Shown piece by piece: positions 25,835-35,112 of a stretch of 64,000 nucleotides of DNA. Source of the stretch: Planctomycetota bacterium (GTDB lineage: Bacteria > Planctomycetota > Planctomycetia > Pirellulales > UBA1268); NCBI GenBank assembly GCA_003669585.1, contig QWOQ01000007.1, positions 639,506 through 703,505 of the forward strand, in the 5' to 3' direction. Numbering within the stretch: the first letter of the stretch is position 1; each line of letters begins with the position of its first letter. Made by a program: the position numbers and the translations under genes. Below the pieces are notes generated by a model, which made no database searches, had not been told where the DNA came from, and worked only from the letters and a program-made list of their open reading frames with translations.

Positions 25835-26740
25835 ATGGCCCGCGCTCTTGTTTTTGCGCACTACGATCGCGACGGCCTCTTCGATCCCTATGTGATCGAT
25901 GCACTGCACGCTTTTCGACGCTGCATGGATCATGTCACGGTTGTGTCTACCAGCGCCCAACACCTGCCGGCTGCCCTATTGCCGCTGGTAGACCGATTCA
26001 TTGCCCGCCAAAACGTAGGCTACGATTTCTGTAGCTGGCGGGTTGGCCTTGCGGCTCTTGAGCCGACCGAGCAGTTCGATGAAATCATCTGCGCAAACGA
26101 CAGCGTCTACGGGCCGCTGTTTGATCTGGCCGCGACGCTTTCCGATGCGCGTGTGGCCGACGCCGATCTTTGGGGCATGTGCCTTTCAGAACAGGGCACA
26201 AAGCGGCGCGGAAAAATCTCGTGCCCGCATATCCAATCCTGGTTTTTTGGGATGCGGAGGCCGCTGATTGCCTCGCAGGCGTTCGGCGATTTCTGGCGAT
26301 CGGTCGTTCCGCTGGAACACAAAGACGATCTCATTGATCGCTACGAGCTCGGTATGACCGAGCATTTTGCAGCTGCTGGCTTTCGAGTGGCGGCCCTCTA
26401 CGACGCTCGCACGGCCGAGCCTCTTTCGCTGCGCGAAATGTGGCCGCACTTTTCTCTCCGAGAGCCGGGACGGCTCTTGCGATTGCTGAAAAAATCGAGG
26501 CGACCGCGGCACAATCCGAGCGAACTGGCATACAAGCGACTGCTCGATGCTGGCGTGCCCTTTGTAAAGGTGAGCCTGTTTCGGTTGAACCACTACGGGC
26601 TGAATCTGGAGCATGTCATGGAGAGCCTGCAGCGGGAGAACCACTATGACATTCATTTGATCCGTGACCATCTCGATCGCACTGGCACCATGAAAACGCA
26701 CTCCTCAATATTGACGGTCGCAAAAACTGAACGGTCGTAA
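25835..26740 (+). CDS. rhamnan synthesis protein F (RgpF)-like
   Basis: 301 residues. ALVFAHYDRDGLFDPYVIDA, VVSTSAQH, RQNVGYDFCSWRVGL, IICANDSVYGP and IQSWFFGMRRP are the signature blocks of the RgpF family, which acts in rhamnose-glucose polysaccharide assembly and is often fused to or beside GT2 enzymes. The late KVSLFRLNHYGLN also fits. The ATG at 25835 is preceded by GGAGAG. Together with the rhamnose operon at 10-18 kb this supports a rhamnose-containing glycan, though the exact enzymatic role of the family is less clear. Confidence 0.8.
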   Translation: MARALVFAHYDRDGLFDPYVIDALHAFRRCMDHVTVVSTSAQHLPAALLPLVDRFIARQNVGYDFCSWRVGLAALEPTEQFDEIICANDSVYGPLFDLAATLSDARVADADLWGMCLSEQGTKRRGKISCPHIQSWFFGMRRPLIASQAFGDFWRSVVPLEHKDDLIDRYELGMTEHFAAAGFRVAALYDARTAEPLSLREMWPHFSLREPGRLLRLLKKSRRPRHNPSELAYKRLLDAGVPFVKVSLFRLNHYGLNLEHVMESLQRENHYDIHLIRDHLDRTGTMKTHSSILTVAKTERS

Positions 26741-26783
26741 AAACAAACCCTGCAATGAATCCCGCAGATCACAACGTATCCGC

Positions 26784-28325
26784 TTATTTTTTCGGCCGAG
26801 CTTCCTCTCTTGGACTGTCTGACCAAAGCTCATTCAATTGATCGATTGTACGATCAACCAAACCTTGCCCTGCCTCGGGGCCAACTGCATTACTTTCAAC
26901 GATTGCGCTATAGCCCCCTCCACCGACAGCACGTGCGGAGGGAAGATAGGTGCCGGGCCCGGTGAGCTGAATGACAAATGTCTGGAGAGCAGGACTGCGG
27001 GCCTTCATGGCAATTCCAAAGTCGGTGAAGAGTTCAAAGGAATTGGTGGCGATGGCGATATCGCCCAGTCGAATGACGTGCAATTCCATCACGAACGGCT
27101 CGACTGTTGCAGCCTGCTGCTCTTCGTAGCGACGCACAACTTCTCCGTGCCACCAGAGCAGAGTCTGCTTACCTTGTTCGGTAGAGAGTTCTTTGATCTT
27201 GGATTTTGCAAGTTCCCACTCCCGTTGCGTGACCGGTCGACGCGGAAGTTCGATCTTTTGTACGCGATGAACAAGGATGGCATTGGCATGTCTATCCTGT
27301 GTCGCGGCGGCGAGCGATTCTTTCCATGCCAAAACAATGCGACTGGAAATCTCCTCCAATCGAGAAAGACCACGAAGTTTCCTCATTCGTTCTTCTGCCT
27401 GTTTTCGAATCATGAGGTGAGGTGATTGATCACCTGCGGCGCCCGTCCATCCAAGAACGTGCAGATTCGCACCATATTCACTCTGCAACGATTTCCGCAC
27501 GTGGTGCCAGAAATCTGCGCTCACAAGATCATTTCCTTCAACCTCCTGTGCAGGGCAGGCAACATTGATTGCCGTAGCAATAAGATTTCCGGAGTCGTCC
27601 CAGAAAAAGAGCGACTCCACCCCGTGGTCCTCATACCCCTCGATCATGCGAAACCGCGATACATTCGTCTGTCCATACATGACCGCCGTGGCATCTTCGT
27701 AAACCGATCGCCTATTCTTGGCAACCGCCGCATAGCCGAGGCCCCAGCTTACCGTGCCAGACTTTCGAGAATTCCACGCCGTAACAATGGCATCGGCCAC
27801 TCGGTCGGCAAAGAAAGCTACATATTCACTCGGCTGCATCACCACTTCCTTCGGGATTTCATACACTCCTTCGAGCATCACTGGCGCGGTGTGAGTGTGC
27901 GTGGCACTGAGAAATATTTTTTCCACCGGGAGTTGAGGAAGCCGCTCTTGTACTCGTAACCTCGTCTGTTCGAGTGCTTCTGTGGGAATGGCCACAAGAT
28001 CACAGGCCACCATCACTGCTTCGTCGTGCACCTTTGATCCAGATCGCGACTCTAAAACAAGAACGGTGGCAGTGACCGGACTTTCAACTCCCTTCGAAAT
28101 ACGGGTGTGCATCTGACCCCAAAGAGCAACGGGACGATCGGGGGTGATGCTGACAGTTGCGCCACCGACAAAAAGTTCCGTGGGACGTTCCGCAGCGAAA
28201 ACAGGTATCGAGAACACACACCAGTAGAAACTGATGATGAGTCCGAAAGACAAAAGCTCAGCCGAGCGCAACCAACGGAAACGCAGTTGATTCAAATTTT
28301 CACACGACAACGGTCTCATGAACAT
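26784..28325 (-). CDS. neutral/alkaline ceramidase-like secreted protein
   Basis: 513 residues with a signal segment (LLSFGLIISFYWCVFSIPVFAAE). LFVGGATVSITPDRPVALWG and the histidine-rich FLSATHTHTAP resemble the N-terminal zinc-binding half of neutral ceramidases; NVACPAQEVEGNDLVSADF and LGWTGAAGDQSPHL match later blocks. Family members hydrolyse ceramide, but planctomycete paralogues are many and usually untested. GAGGAAG stands 5 bp before the ATG at 28325; an open frame continues upstream. The next gene upstream on the same strand is a propeller protein 52 bp away, so they may be co-transcribed. Confidence 0.8.
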   Translation of the reverse strand: MFMRPLSCENLNQLRFRWLRSAELLSFGLIISFYWCVFSIPVFAAERPTELFVGGATVSITPDRPVALWGQMHTRISKGVESPVTATVLVLESRSGSKVHDEAVMVACDLVAIPTEALEQTRLRVQERLPQLPVEKIFLSATHTHTAPVMLEGVYEIPKEVVMQPSEYVAFFADRVADAIVTAWNSRKSGTVSWGLGYAAVAKNRRSVYEDATAVMYGQTNVSRFRMIEGYEDHGVESLFFWDDSGNLIATAINVACPAQEVEGNDLVSADFWHHVRKSLQSEYGANLHVLGWTGAAGDQSPHLMIRKQAEERMRKLRGLSRLEEISSRIVLAWKESLAAATQDRHANAILVHRVQKIELPRRPVTQREWELAKSKIKELSTEQGKQTLLWWHGEVVRRYEEQQAATVEPFVMELHVIRLGDIAIATNSFELFTDFGIAMKARSPALQTFVIQLTGPGTYLPSARAVGGGGYSAIVESNAVGPEAGQGLVDRTIDQLNELWSDSPREEARPKK

Positions 28326-28377
28326 TGAGTCTTCCTCGGAATGACAGCGAACGAATCGGAGTATTCTCTTTGTTGGA

Positions 28378-29697
28378 TTACTCTGCAGCAAGGCTCGCAC
28401 AGACCAATTCATCGTCGTTACGGGCAAAAACATGTCGATTTGCAAACGCCGGATGCGACCAGCAGACGCCGCCTCGCTGCGGCAGTTGATCTGTTGTGGG
28501 CTTCAAAAGTGATGCCCGACTTATTTCCTCGAATCCCTTGGGTGAGAGTTTCGAAATAATCAGTTCGCCACGTTCGTTCAACATCCAGACCCTGTCGCCG
28601 TGAAGGATAAAATGAATCGTGCTCCATCGTGCCTTGGGAGTCGCGGTGAGGTTCTCCCATACGCGGTTCCCAGTTGCTGCCTCGAGGCAGCGCAATTCGC
28701 CGTAACTGTCGACACCATAGATGTGATCGCCAAGAAATAGCGGAGTGCTGATAATCGAATGCAAACCATCCGTCTGTCGTTCGTTTGCTCCCACGCGGTG
28801 CCAGACCTTTTCCACTGCCGGTCTCTCTGCCATGAGTCGCAACATCATGGAACCATCGTAAAACGACGTCATAAACAAGCGGTCGCGATCGACAATTGGT
28901 GTCGCCACTCCAATCGGCATGTTTCGCGGTTTGAATGGAACGCTCCAGAGCGTTGCTCCTGAATCTGGAACCAGTCCTGACACGCTGTCGCCGGTCCACA
29001 CAACGAGCACTCGCCTTCCCGCCTGTTCAAGAATAATCGGCGCAGTGTATTGACCGCGTTCATCGAGCGCACGCCAGAGTTCAAGTCCTGTGAGCTTGTC
29101 GAGAGCGACGATGCAGGCGCCGGCCGTGCCGCCAATGTGCACAATGAGCCGTGGCCCGTCCACCAGCGGCGCAGCTGAAATACCCCAGATCGGCATGTCG
29201 ATTGAGTAGTCGGCATTCAGATCCCGTTGCCAAATCACACTGCCATCAGCGACATTGAGACAGCAGCAGTGGCCCATCGCGCCCAAGGCATATGCCTTGT
29301 CACCATCCACCGATACGCTCGCACGAGGCCCTGCCTCATATCCAACATTTTTGTAGACACACTCGTACGCATGCGTCCACAGTGGGGCGCCGGTATCAGC
29401 CGCAAACGCCAGCACTCGTTCGATCTGACTGGGTTTTGTCTGTCGATCCGTGACAAAAACGCGATTTTGGGAAACTGTCGGCCCACTATAACCCGGCCCA
29501 ATCGGCATTCTCCAGACTGGTTCCAGGGAAGGGCTCTTGAACGACTCCACAATCCCTGTTTCACGCCAAACGCCATCTCGCGTCGGTCCACGCCACTGCG
29601 GCCAGTCATCAGCTGATGCCCGAGTTGTGGTTCCAACAGCCAACAGAGAAGCGATCACCAAAAGAACCCGGTTCATCAAGAATCTAAAACATTTCAT
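28378..29697 (-). CDS. PQQ-binding-like beta-propeller protein
   Basis: 439 residues with a signal peptide (VLLVIASLLAVGTTTRASA) then DDWPQWRGPTRDGVW, a start very common in exported planctomycete propellers. Repeats of the PQQ/BamB type follow: VLAFAADTGAPLW, CLNVADGSVIW, IVALDKLTGLELW, LRCLEAATGNRVW. It probably folds as an 8-bladed propeller in the periplasm. No catalytic residues of PQQ dehydrogenases are seen, so a binding or scaffold role is more likely. A second ATG lies 7 codons in. Confidence 0.85.
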   Translation of the reverse strand: MKCFRFLMNRVLLVIASLLAVGTTTRASADDWPQWRGPTRDGVWRETGIVESFKSPSLEPVWRMPIGPGYSGPTVSQNRVFVTDRQTKPSQIERVLAFAADTGAPLWTHAYECVYKNVGYEAGPRASVSVDGDKAYALGAMGHCCCLNVADGSVIWQRDLNADYSIDMPIWGISAAPLVDGPRLIVHIGGTAGACIVALDKLTGLELWRALDERGQYTAPIILEQAGRRVLVVWTGDSVSGLVPDSGATLWSVPFKPRNMPIGVATPIVDRDRLFMTSFYDGSMMLRLMAERPAVEKVWHRVGANERQTDGLHSIISTPLFLGDHIYGVDSYGELRCLEAATGNRVWENLTATPKARWSTIHFILHGDRVWMLNERGELIISKLSPKGFEEISRASLLKPTTDQLPQRGGVCWSHPAFANRHVFARNDDELVCASLAAE

Positions 29698-29740
29698 AAA
29701 ATATGCTGTCTGGAAAAAATACTTGGAGCGAGTACGACTT

Positions 29741-30223
29741 CTACTTTTTCAAATATGCAAGCGTGTCGGTATGGTGGCCGATCACCTTCCACCGGCCGTT
29801 TTCTTTACGGAATACAGTCGTTGTGCGAATCGATACCGGTTGAGACTTTCCGTCAATAATATTTTCCCCTTTTTCGTAATAGTGAGCAACGCTCAACTGC
29901 GGGCTCACCGCGAAGTAAATATCTTTCGGCTCTACTTTTCCGCCCAATTTCGCGGCAGCTTGCTTGTCCCAGTAGGGCTCAATGCGGGTCCAGCCAACCT
30001 GAAAACTGCCCGACGGCCCCATGTAGGTTACATCCTCGGCATGCGACCAAACTTCTTTCATCGGGCCTGCGTCACCGGTAAAGAGCGTATTGAGTGCGTC
30101 ATGAAATTCGACAAGGGCAACTCCAACCGCGCGAGCATCATCTTCTGCCGCCAATCCTCTATTGGCTGTAAAATAAATTGATGCGATCAAGATCATTCCA
30201 CAAAAGACAATCCTGTTTCTCAT
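29741..30223 (-). CDS. secreted NTF2/SnoaL-like protein (DUF4440-type)
   Basis: 160 residues. A signal peptide (IVFCGMILIASIYFTANRGLA) is followed by a cone-shaped NTF2-like domain: VEFHDALNTLFTGDAGPMKE, VWSHAEDVTYMGPSG, then strands with TTTVFRKENGRWKVIGHHTD. This arrangement fits SnoaL/DUF4440 proteins. GGAG precedes the ATG at 30223 by 7 bp; the frame is open for 20 more codons upstream. Function unknown; probably a periplasmic binding or enzyme-like fold. Confidence 0.75.
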   Translation of the reverse strand: MRNRIVFCGMILIASIYFTANRGLAAEDDARAVGVALVEFHDALNTLFTGDAGPMKEVWSHAEDVTYMGPSGSFQVGWTRIEPYWDKQAAAKLGGKVEPKDIYFAVSPQLSVAHYYEKGENIIDGKSQPVSIRTTTVFRKENGRWKVIGHHTDTLAYLKK

Positions 30224-30331
30224 GCCGTTACTCCAGTAAAAAAGTTTATAGACGCATTCCATTGGACTCTTTCGAAAAAACAATCTCCCGACACACTGAT
30301 TCGATTCTGGAAAACCTTCCGTGAAAAAGCA

Positions 30332-31642
30332 TCACGGCGTTTCCATCAAGCGAATGCGACGATATTCCATTTGGCCAGAATCTCCTTCAAGGCCGATGGG
30401 GCCTGTGGCTGGCACGGGCATCGCCGCTTCTAGGATTTCATCGTTGCAGGTGCAATGAGCGACGCCGTCCTTCACGGTGACCACCAATTCATTCCAATCC
30501 TGTGGACGATAGTGACGAAGCATTTTATACGGACCGGCAAGCGGATAATCCCGACACTGCAACTGTGGTTTGCGAATAAAAACTCCACTATCAGCATTCG
30601 GGGTAGCTCGAAATTCCAGTTTGAGAATGAAATGAGTCGGAAATTCGCGCGTCGTCCAGATCTGCTGTACACGACGACCTTCAGGCGGCGTGGTCACGAC
30701 GATTCGTCCGTGCTTGGCAACGTAGCGACCATCCGTACTTGTAACCTGACCATCGAAATTCATCTGTTTTTCAAGCGTCTTCTCAATACGAAATCCCCAG
30801 CCGCTCAAGTCCTTACCGTTGAACAACGGCTCGAACCCCGGTTCAAATACGAACTCGTCATCGGTTGTTTCCACAAAGTCCAGCGTCGCCAAAACAGGAC
30901 GCACAGCGGCCGCCCATTTGGAATAGCCTCGTTCGTTTGGATGCAACAAATCTGGAAACTCCTCAACCTTTGCGTCTCCCTGATCGTTGGCAAACAGCTT
31001 CCAAGTCTCGATGAGAGTCACCTGAGAATCGCCTTTCACAGCTTGTGCAAATAATTCGTTGACTTGTTTGATCTTCGCGGCAGGACGTTGCTTGGATTCC
31101 GAACTCGGAAAGACCTGACAGACAACGATCGGGATGGTGGCACTATGTTTTTTGATGGCCGCAATAATCAGCTTAAAATTTTCGGCAATCGTCTGCGGAT
31201 CAGCCTGTTCTTCGAGATCATTTGTTCCCATCAACAACACAACGGCTGCTGGATTGAGTGACAACACATCGTCTTTTAAGCGAATGAGCATTCCGCGTGT
31301 GGTATCGCCGCTGATGCCGCGGTTGGCAATCTTGACGCCTGGAAATCTTCCGCCGCAGTCATCTCCAAAACCCTGGGTAATAGAGTCTCCTAAAAACACA
31401 AGCGACTTCTGATCCTGCTCAGTTCGCTTGGCCCATGCAGTGCGTTTACTTGTCCAAAGCGTCTGAAACCATTCGTATCGACGGATCGGACCACTTCCGG
31501 GAAGCCCTTCATCACTTGCCGGAATTTCAAGATATGCCGCAGGCGCATCAGCAGATGCCCACGTACAGCATGCAAACACGCTCACTGATACAAGCAGCGT
31601 CCATGCGGCCAACCTCATGCCTGCATATTTTCGAGAGTACAT
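30332..31642 (-). CDS. SGNH hydrolase fused to a DUF1080 domain
   Basis: 436 residues with a signal peptide (LAAWTLLVSVSVFACCTWASA). The first domain is SGNH: VFLGDSITQGFGDDCGG (nucleophile Ser), NRGISGDTT, LLMGTNDLE and DLLHPNERGYSKW (catalytic Asp-His). The second, from about residue 265, starts EPLFNGKDLSGWGFR and is DUF1080 (3-keto-disaccharide-hydrolase-like, concanavalin fold), with NADSGVFIRKP and DWNELVVTVKDG. Such fusions are typical of planctomycetes and suggest deacylation and binding or cleavage of sugars. GAGG stands 8 bp before the ATG at 31642. Confidence 0.85.
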   Translation of the reverse strand: MYSRKYAGMRLAAWTLLVSVSVFACCTWASADAPAAYLEIPASDEGLPGSGPIRRYEWFQTLWTSKRTAWAKRTEQDQKSLVFLGDSITQGFGDDCGGRFPGVKIANRGISGDTTRGMLIRLKDDVLSLNPAAVVLLMGTNDLEEQADPQTIAENFKLIIAAIKKHSATIPIVVCQVFPSSESKQRPAAKIKQVNELFAQAVKGDSQVTLIETWKLFANDQGDAKVEEFPDLLHPNERGYSKWAAAVRPVLATLDFVETTDDEFVFEPGFEPLFNGKDLSGWGFRIEKTLEKQMNFDGQVTSTDGRYVAKHGRIVVTTPPEGRRVQQIWTTREFPTHFILKLEFRATPNADSGVFIRKPQLQCRDYPLAGPYKMLRHYRPQDWNELVVTVKDGVAHCTCNDEILEAAMPVPATGPIGLEGDSGQMEYRRIRLMETP

Positions 31643-32103
31643 CTTTTTTTCCTCACTGTGATTCATTTCGTTCCGAACAGGTTTGTCTACACCTCGTTTG
31701 AGGCGTCTTGGTATCTCTTGCGAAAGCGTGAACAATAGTATTGATGCTGGTATGTTTTTGTACCAGACAGACCGTGATCGTGTCGCTCTCTTCTCTTCGC
31801 AATGAGTCGTTTGGATAACAACGCCTCTCTCTTCGATCCTTTGTCTATCTCTCAAGAGTGCTCTTTATGTCACACGATCGGTGGTGGCCGAGATTGAGGA
31901 CGCAATGCCAGCTCGATCAAATGCTATTTTGCCTGAAAAGAGATTTCGCAATCTTTCAAGCTTGCACCATTTCTTGCATTACAACGTCAACCAATGGCAC
32001 ACTGGACTCAATAATGTGATTCGACGACTTTCTGTTTTTCACATAAACTTTTGATCTCGTTGATTCCTTTTCCAACAGCATTTCCTTTTTCGGAGAGTTT
32101 TCT
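31643..32103. other. intergenic, divergent promoters likely
   Basis: Between the minus-strand SGNH-DUF1080 gene and the plus-strand gene at 32104. A 6-bp inverted repeat (CTGGTA/TACCAG, 31747-31766) is visible. No gene or RNA recognised. Confidence 0.45.
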
Positions 32104-32829
32104 ATGTTTCTGCGACGGTGGAACTTTGTCTGCACTATGATCGCTTTGACTTTTGTGACCGTTGCACTTGTCTGTTTTCTCTTCACGCCTGTCAGCGCGC
32201 AGCCATCCGGAACAAAGCCGCGAGGGAAACCTTTAAGTTCTCTGGAGCTCAAACGTCTCGATACAAAAATGGAGGAGGTTCGAGAATCCTTTCTTCGAGA
32301 AACGACGACGCTTATCAAGTCGTATGAAGACGCAGGACAGCTTGAACGTGCTAAAACTCTGCTTGAAGCTCTCTTTAAACTCGATCCACTCAATGAGCCT
32401 GTCAAAAATAAACTTTCAAGTCTTCAGGAAAGAATTTTCGATTCTCATGAATTTGACATCGATCTTGATACTGCCAAGGCTTGGCAGCCACTAGGAACCG
32501 TCACCAAAGATCGTCCACTGCGAATTGTGGTCAGCGGGGAATATAAGTTTTCGACCTCGCTTTCCACTGGCCCCAATGGGTTTTCCACAGAAAATCCAGC
32601 CGAAGACCTCATTCCCGGCGTGCCTCTGGGAAGCGTGATCGCTGTTATTGCAGCACCGGGAACGCCCGCGACAAAGGACAAGGGACCAAAACCTTTTTCA
32701 GTCGGGAAAGACTACCAGAAGCCAGCTGAACGTGATGGCGTACTCTACCTCAAAGTGAACGCCCCTCCCGGTAGCAAATGCACTGGGAAACTTCAGGTCA
32801 AAATAAGTGGTGCGATTCCACCTGAGTGA
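32104..32829 (+). CDS. secreted protein of unknown function
   Basis: 241 residues. A signal peptide (FVCTMIALTFVTVALVCFLF... ending TPVSAQ) precedes a helical stretch (MEEVRESFLRETTTLIKSYE, LERAKTLLEALFKLDPLNEP) resembling a TPR-like hairpin. The second half is beta-rich (IVVSGEYKFSTSLSTGP, LGSVIAVIAAPG, GVLYLKVNAPPGS) and recalls the jelly-roll of LecA-like domains, a weak impression. No clear family. It may be exported to the periplasm. The FHA-domain gene begins 85 bp downstream. Confidence 0.7.
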   Translation: MFLRRWNFVCTMIALTFVTVALVCFLFTPVSAQPSGTKPRGKPLSSLELKRLDTKMEEVRESFLRETTTLIKSYEDAGQLERAKTLLEALFKLDPLNEPVKNKLSSLQERIFDSHEFDIDLDTAKAWQPLGTVTKDRPLRIVVSGEYKFSTSLSTGPNGFSTENPAEDLIPGVPLGSVIAVIAAPGTPATKDKGPKPFSVGKDYQKPAERDGVLYLKVNAPPGSKCTGKLQVKISGAIPPE

Positions 32830-32914
32830 TTTTTCGTACACAGAATGCCATTGAGATGCACCTCGATCCAATAGCTCACTGTCGGTTATGAAACACATTT
32901 TCTACGAGGATTGC

Positions 32915-33802
32915 ATGAGTGATCACGAGTTCGAAAACGACGAAGTGAGAGTTCCTGCGGGTGGAATCTTTGACGAGTCCTCCGAAATTGAACGCTCGCT
33001 TTTGAATGAGGTTCCCGGCTATCGTTCCGTGCATGGATCTACGTTGCCAACAGATTCGCCAAAGGTTGCATCGGTCGCATCCTCGCCACGAATCCCTCCC
33101 CTTCCTGCTGCGAATTCCGCCACGCTGAATGATTCTTTTCAACCAATGCCTGATCCCCAGGCTCAAGCCTCGGTCGTTCCAGAGTCTCCTCTATGGAAAC
33201 CAACGATCCGGCATCCGATGGCCCTTCTCAAAATCGTTGACGATGGAAACGATGAAGGTGAAACCATTCGGATGCGCGGCGACAAAGTTTTAATCGGTCG
33301 CACTGAGGGGGATGTCGTCATTTCTCACGACATCACAATGGCCCCGCGTCATGCCAGTATCACTCGAGTTCCCAACGGAACATGGGAATTAACTGACTTA
33401 GGAAGTCCCGAGGGCACCTTTCTCCGAGTCACCTCAGCGACACTTCGCAGGGGATCAACATTTCTGATTGGCTCAACAAAGTTGTTATTCACTCCCGCCG
33501 CCGATGAAAGTGATGAGGTCGATGCGCTCATGGAAGTACGACTTTTCGGCGCTGGAGAACGTTTTCCTCTCGAGGGACAATTTCACATTCTTGGAAATGG
33601 CGATCCTGCCTGCACTCTTCGAATATCAGATGCCTATGTGAGCCCACTCCACGCAGTGATGACTCGCACTGAGCGAGGATGGAAGATTGAGAATCGTGGC
33701 ATCAACGGTCTGTGGATGCAGATCAATGCTCCGATCAGAATGCGGCAGCCAACCCAGTTTCAGTGTGGCGAACAACGATTCATCTTTGTTCCGCTTTCCT
33801 GA
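32915..33802 (+). CDS. protein with two FHA domains
   Basis: 295 residues. A disordered Pro/Ser-rich start of about 95 residues is followed by a clear FHA domain (KVLIGRTEGDVVISHDITMA, PRHASITRVPNG, WELTDLGSPEGTFLRV; the GR, S/H and N/G positions are mostly kept) and a second, weaker one (FHILGNGDPACTLRISDAYV, SPLHAVMTRTERGWKIENRG). FHA domains bind phosphothreonine, so it may read marks left by Ser/Thr kinases such as the one at 40067-42367. The ATG at 32915 has GAGGA upstream; an ATG at 32888 is also possible. Confidence 0.8.
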   Translation: MSDHEFENDEVRVPAGGIFDESSEIERSLLNEVPGYRSVHGSTLPTDSPKVASVASSPRIPPLPAANSATLNDSFQPMPDPQAQASVVPESPLWKPTIRHPMALLKIVDDGNDEGETIRMRGDKVLIGRTEGDVVISHDITMAPRHASITRVPNGTWELTDLGSPEGTFLRVTSATLRRGSTFLIGSTKLLFTPAADESDEVDALMEVRLFGAGERFPLEGQFHILGNGDPACTLRISDAYVSPLHAVMTRTERGWKIENRGINGLWMQINAPIRMRQPTQFQCGEQRFIFVPLS

Positions 33803-33878
33803 CCCTACACTAAAAGAAAACTGAATACTCCTGCTTTGACAATTCAGAGAGGATGTTTTTGGTTCTTTATGCAGCGCG

Positions 33879-34283
33879 TCAATTCGAAGAAACCGATTCA
33901 CCGAGAAGCCATTGCGGAAGCCTTCGCACTTTTCCCTGTTGATCGACACAGGCAATGACCGTTCGGCCCTTTGCCAGAAGAGTCGAACCACGAAACACTT
34001 CGTAGGTATGCTCAATGGTTGCACCATGAGCCTTTGTCAATTGAATGACTATTCGCAGCAGATCGTCGTACTGTGCAGCGGCAAGATATCGACACTCGAC
34101 TTCTGCCACCACGAGAAAGAAACCTTGCGATTCACATTCTCGGTAGCTACCGCCTTGCACTCGTAACATCTCAGTACGAGCAATTTCAAAATAGGTCAGG
34201 TAGTTGGCATGATGGACTCGTTGCATCCCGTCAGTTTCCTGATACCTGACGCGAATTTCAATTTCATATTGATCTCTCGACAT
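33879..34283 (-). CDS. acyl-CoA thioesterase (4HBT/YbgC-like)
   Basis: 134 residues of the hot-dog fold. EIRVRYQETDGMQRVHHANY contains the active-site Asp motif (here ETDGMQRVHHANY; most relatives have DTDxxGhV), followed by LTYFEIARTEMLR and FLVVAEVECRYLAAAQYDDL. These are typical for the YbgC/FadM group that hydrolyses acyl-CoA thioesters in the cytoplasm. The ATG at 34283 follows AAGGTGGT; a GTG three codons upstream is an alternative. Confidence 0.88.
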   Translation of the reverse strand: MSRDQYEIEIRVRYQETDGMQRVHHANYLTYFEIARTEMLRVQGGSYRECESQGFFLVVAEVECRYLAAAQYDDLLRIVIQLTKAHGATIEHTYEVFRGSTLLAKGRTVIACVDQQGKVRRLPQWLLGESVSSN

Positions 34284-34588
34284 GCATACCACCTTCTGTT
34301 GTGAGCGTGTTATTACGATCTGTCACCGACACTCGTCGCCTTTCAAAGAGAACGATAGACTCGTCTCTCTCGATCAACGATCAAACACTTCTTTGAAGAG
34401 AGCCTTGGATTCTCGCGATTGCTTTCATTTTTTTAATTGACCGACAAAGACTTTTTCATCTAAGATTTGTTTCCACTCTTCTGCCGATTATTGCAAAATC
34501 CTTCTGCTGAATTGTGGGAGCGATCGGTTTTTTATCGAAACCTTCAATTGAATATTTTTAATGCAAGTCTTTACTCGGGAGATACACC
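34284..34588. other. AT-rich intergenic region between divergent genes
   Basis: Should hold the promoters of the thioesterase and ACT genes. No clear promoter pair, hairpin or small gene was recognised by eye. Confidence 0.45.
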
Positions 34589-35080
34589 GTGAGCAGTGGT
34601 GATGGAGCCGGGATCGGTTTTGCAACAGCCCGCGGTCGTGATTGGCCAACGCTGCGACAGTTCACGGTGTTTCTTGAGAATCGCGTGGGACAGTTGCTCG
34701 AAGTGATCAGACGATTCGATGGCAGCAAAGTGCGCATCGTGGCTCTCTCCATTAATGACTCTGGTGAATGTGCGTTTGTTCGTTTTCTCCTGAGTCATCC
34801 GGAGCAGGGCAGAGAAATTCTCGAACGAGCCGGATTGGCATTGATCGAGAGTGATCTTATTGGTGTTGAATTGCCAGAAGGCTCACAGCCGCTACAGCGA
34901 ATTTGCATGGCACTGTTACAAGCAGAAGTGAATATCATTCAAGCCTACCCAATCATGGCTCGTCCTCGCGGGCGACCGGCGGTTGCATTGATGGTTGACA
35001 ATACTGAAATGGGCCTTGAAACACTTCGTCAAAAGGGATTCTCAATGATCACCGAGGGCGATCTCAATCAAGACGACTGA
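34589..35080 (+). CDS. ACT-domain protein
   Basis: 163 residues starting with GTG after CGGGAGA. LRQFTVFLENRVGQLLEVIR is a classic ACT start; VRIVALSINDSGECAFVRFL and a second related unit (LQRICMALLQAEVNIIQAYP, PAVALMVDN, ETLRQKGFSMITE) indicate two ACT domains in tandem. Such stand-alone double ACT proteins usually bind amino acids as regulators. No catalytic domain is present, and the neighbours give no pathway. Confidence 0.85.
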   Translation: MSSGDGAGIGFATARGRDWPTLRQFTVFLENRVGQLLEVIRRFDGSKVRIVALSINDSGECAFVRFLLSHPEQGREILERAGLALIESDLIGVELPEGSQPLQRICMALLQAEVNIIQAYPIMARPRGRPAVALMVDNTEMGLETLRQKGFSMITEGDLNQDD

Positions 35081-35112
35081 CGATCGTGGTGCCTCACATC
35101 GCAGTACGAATA

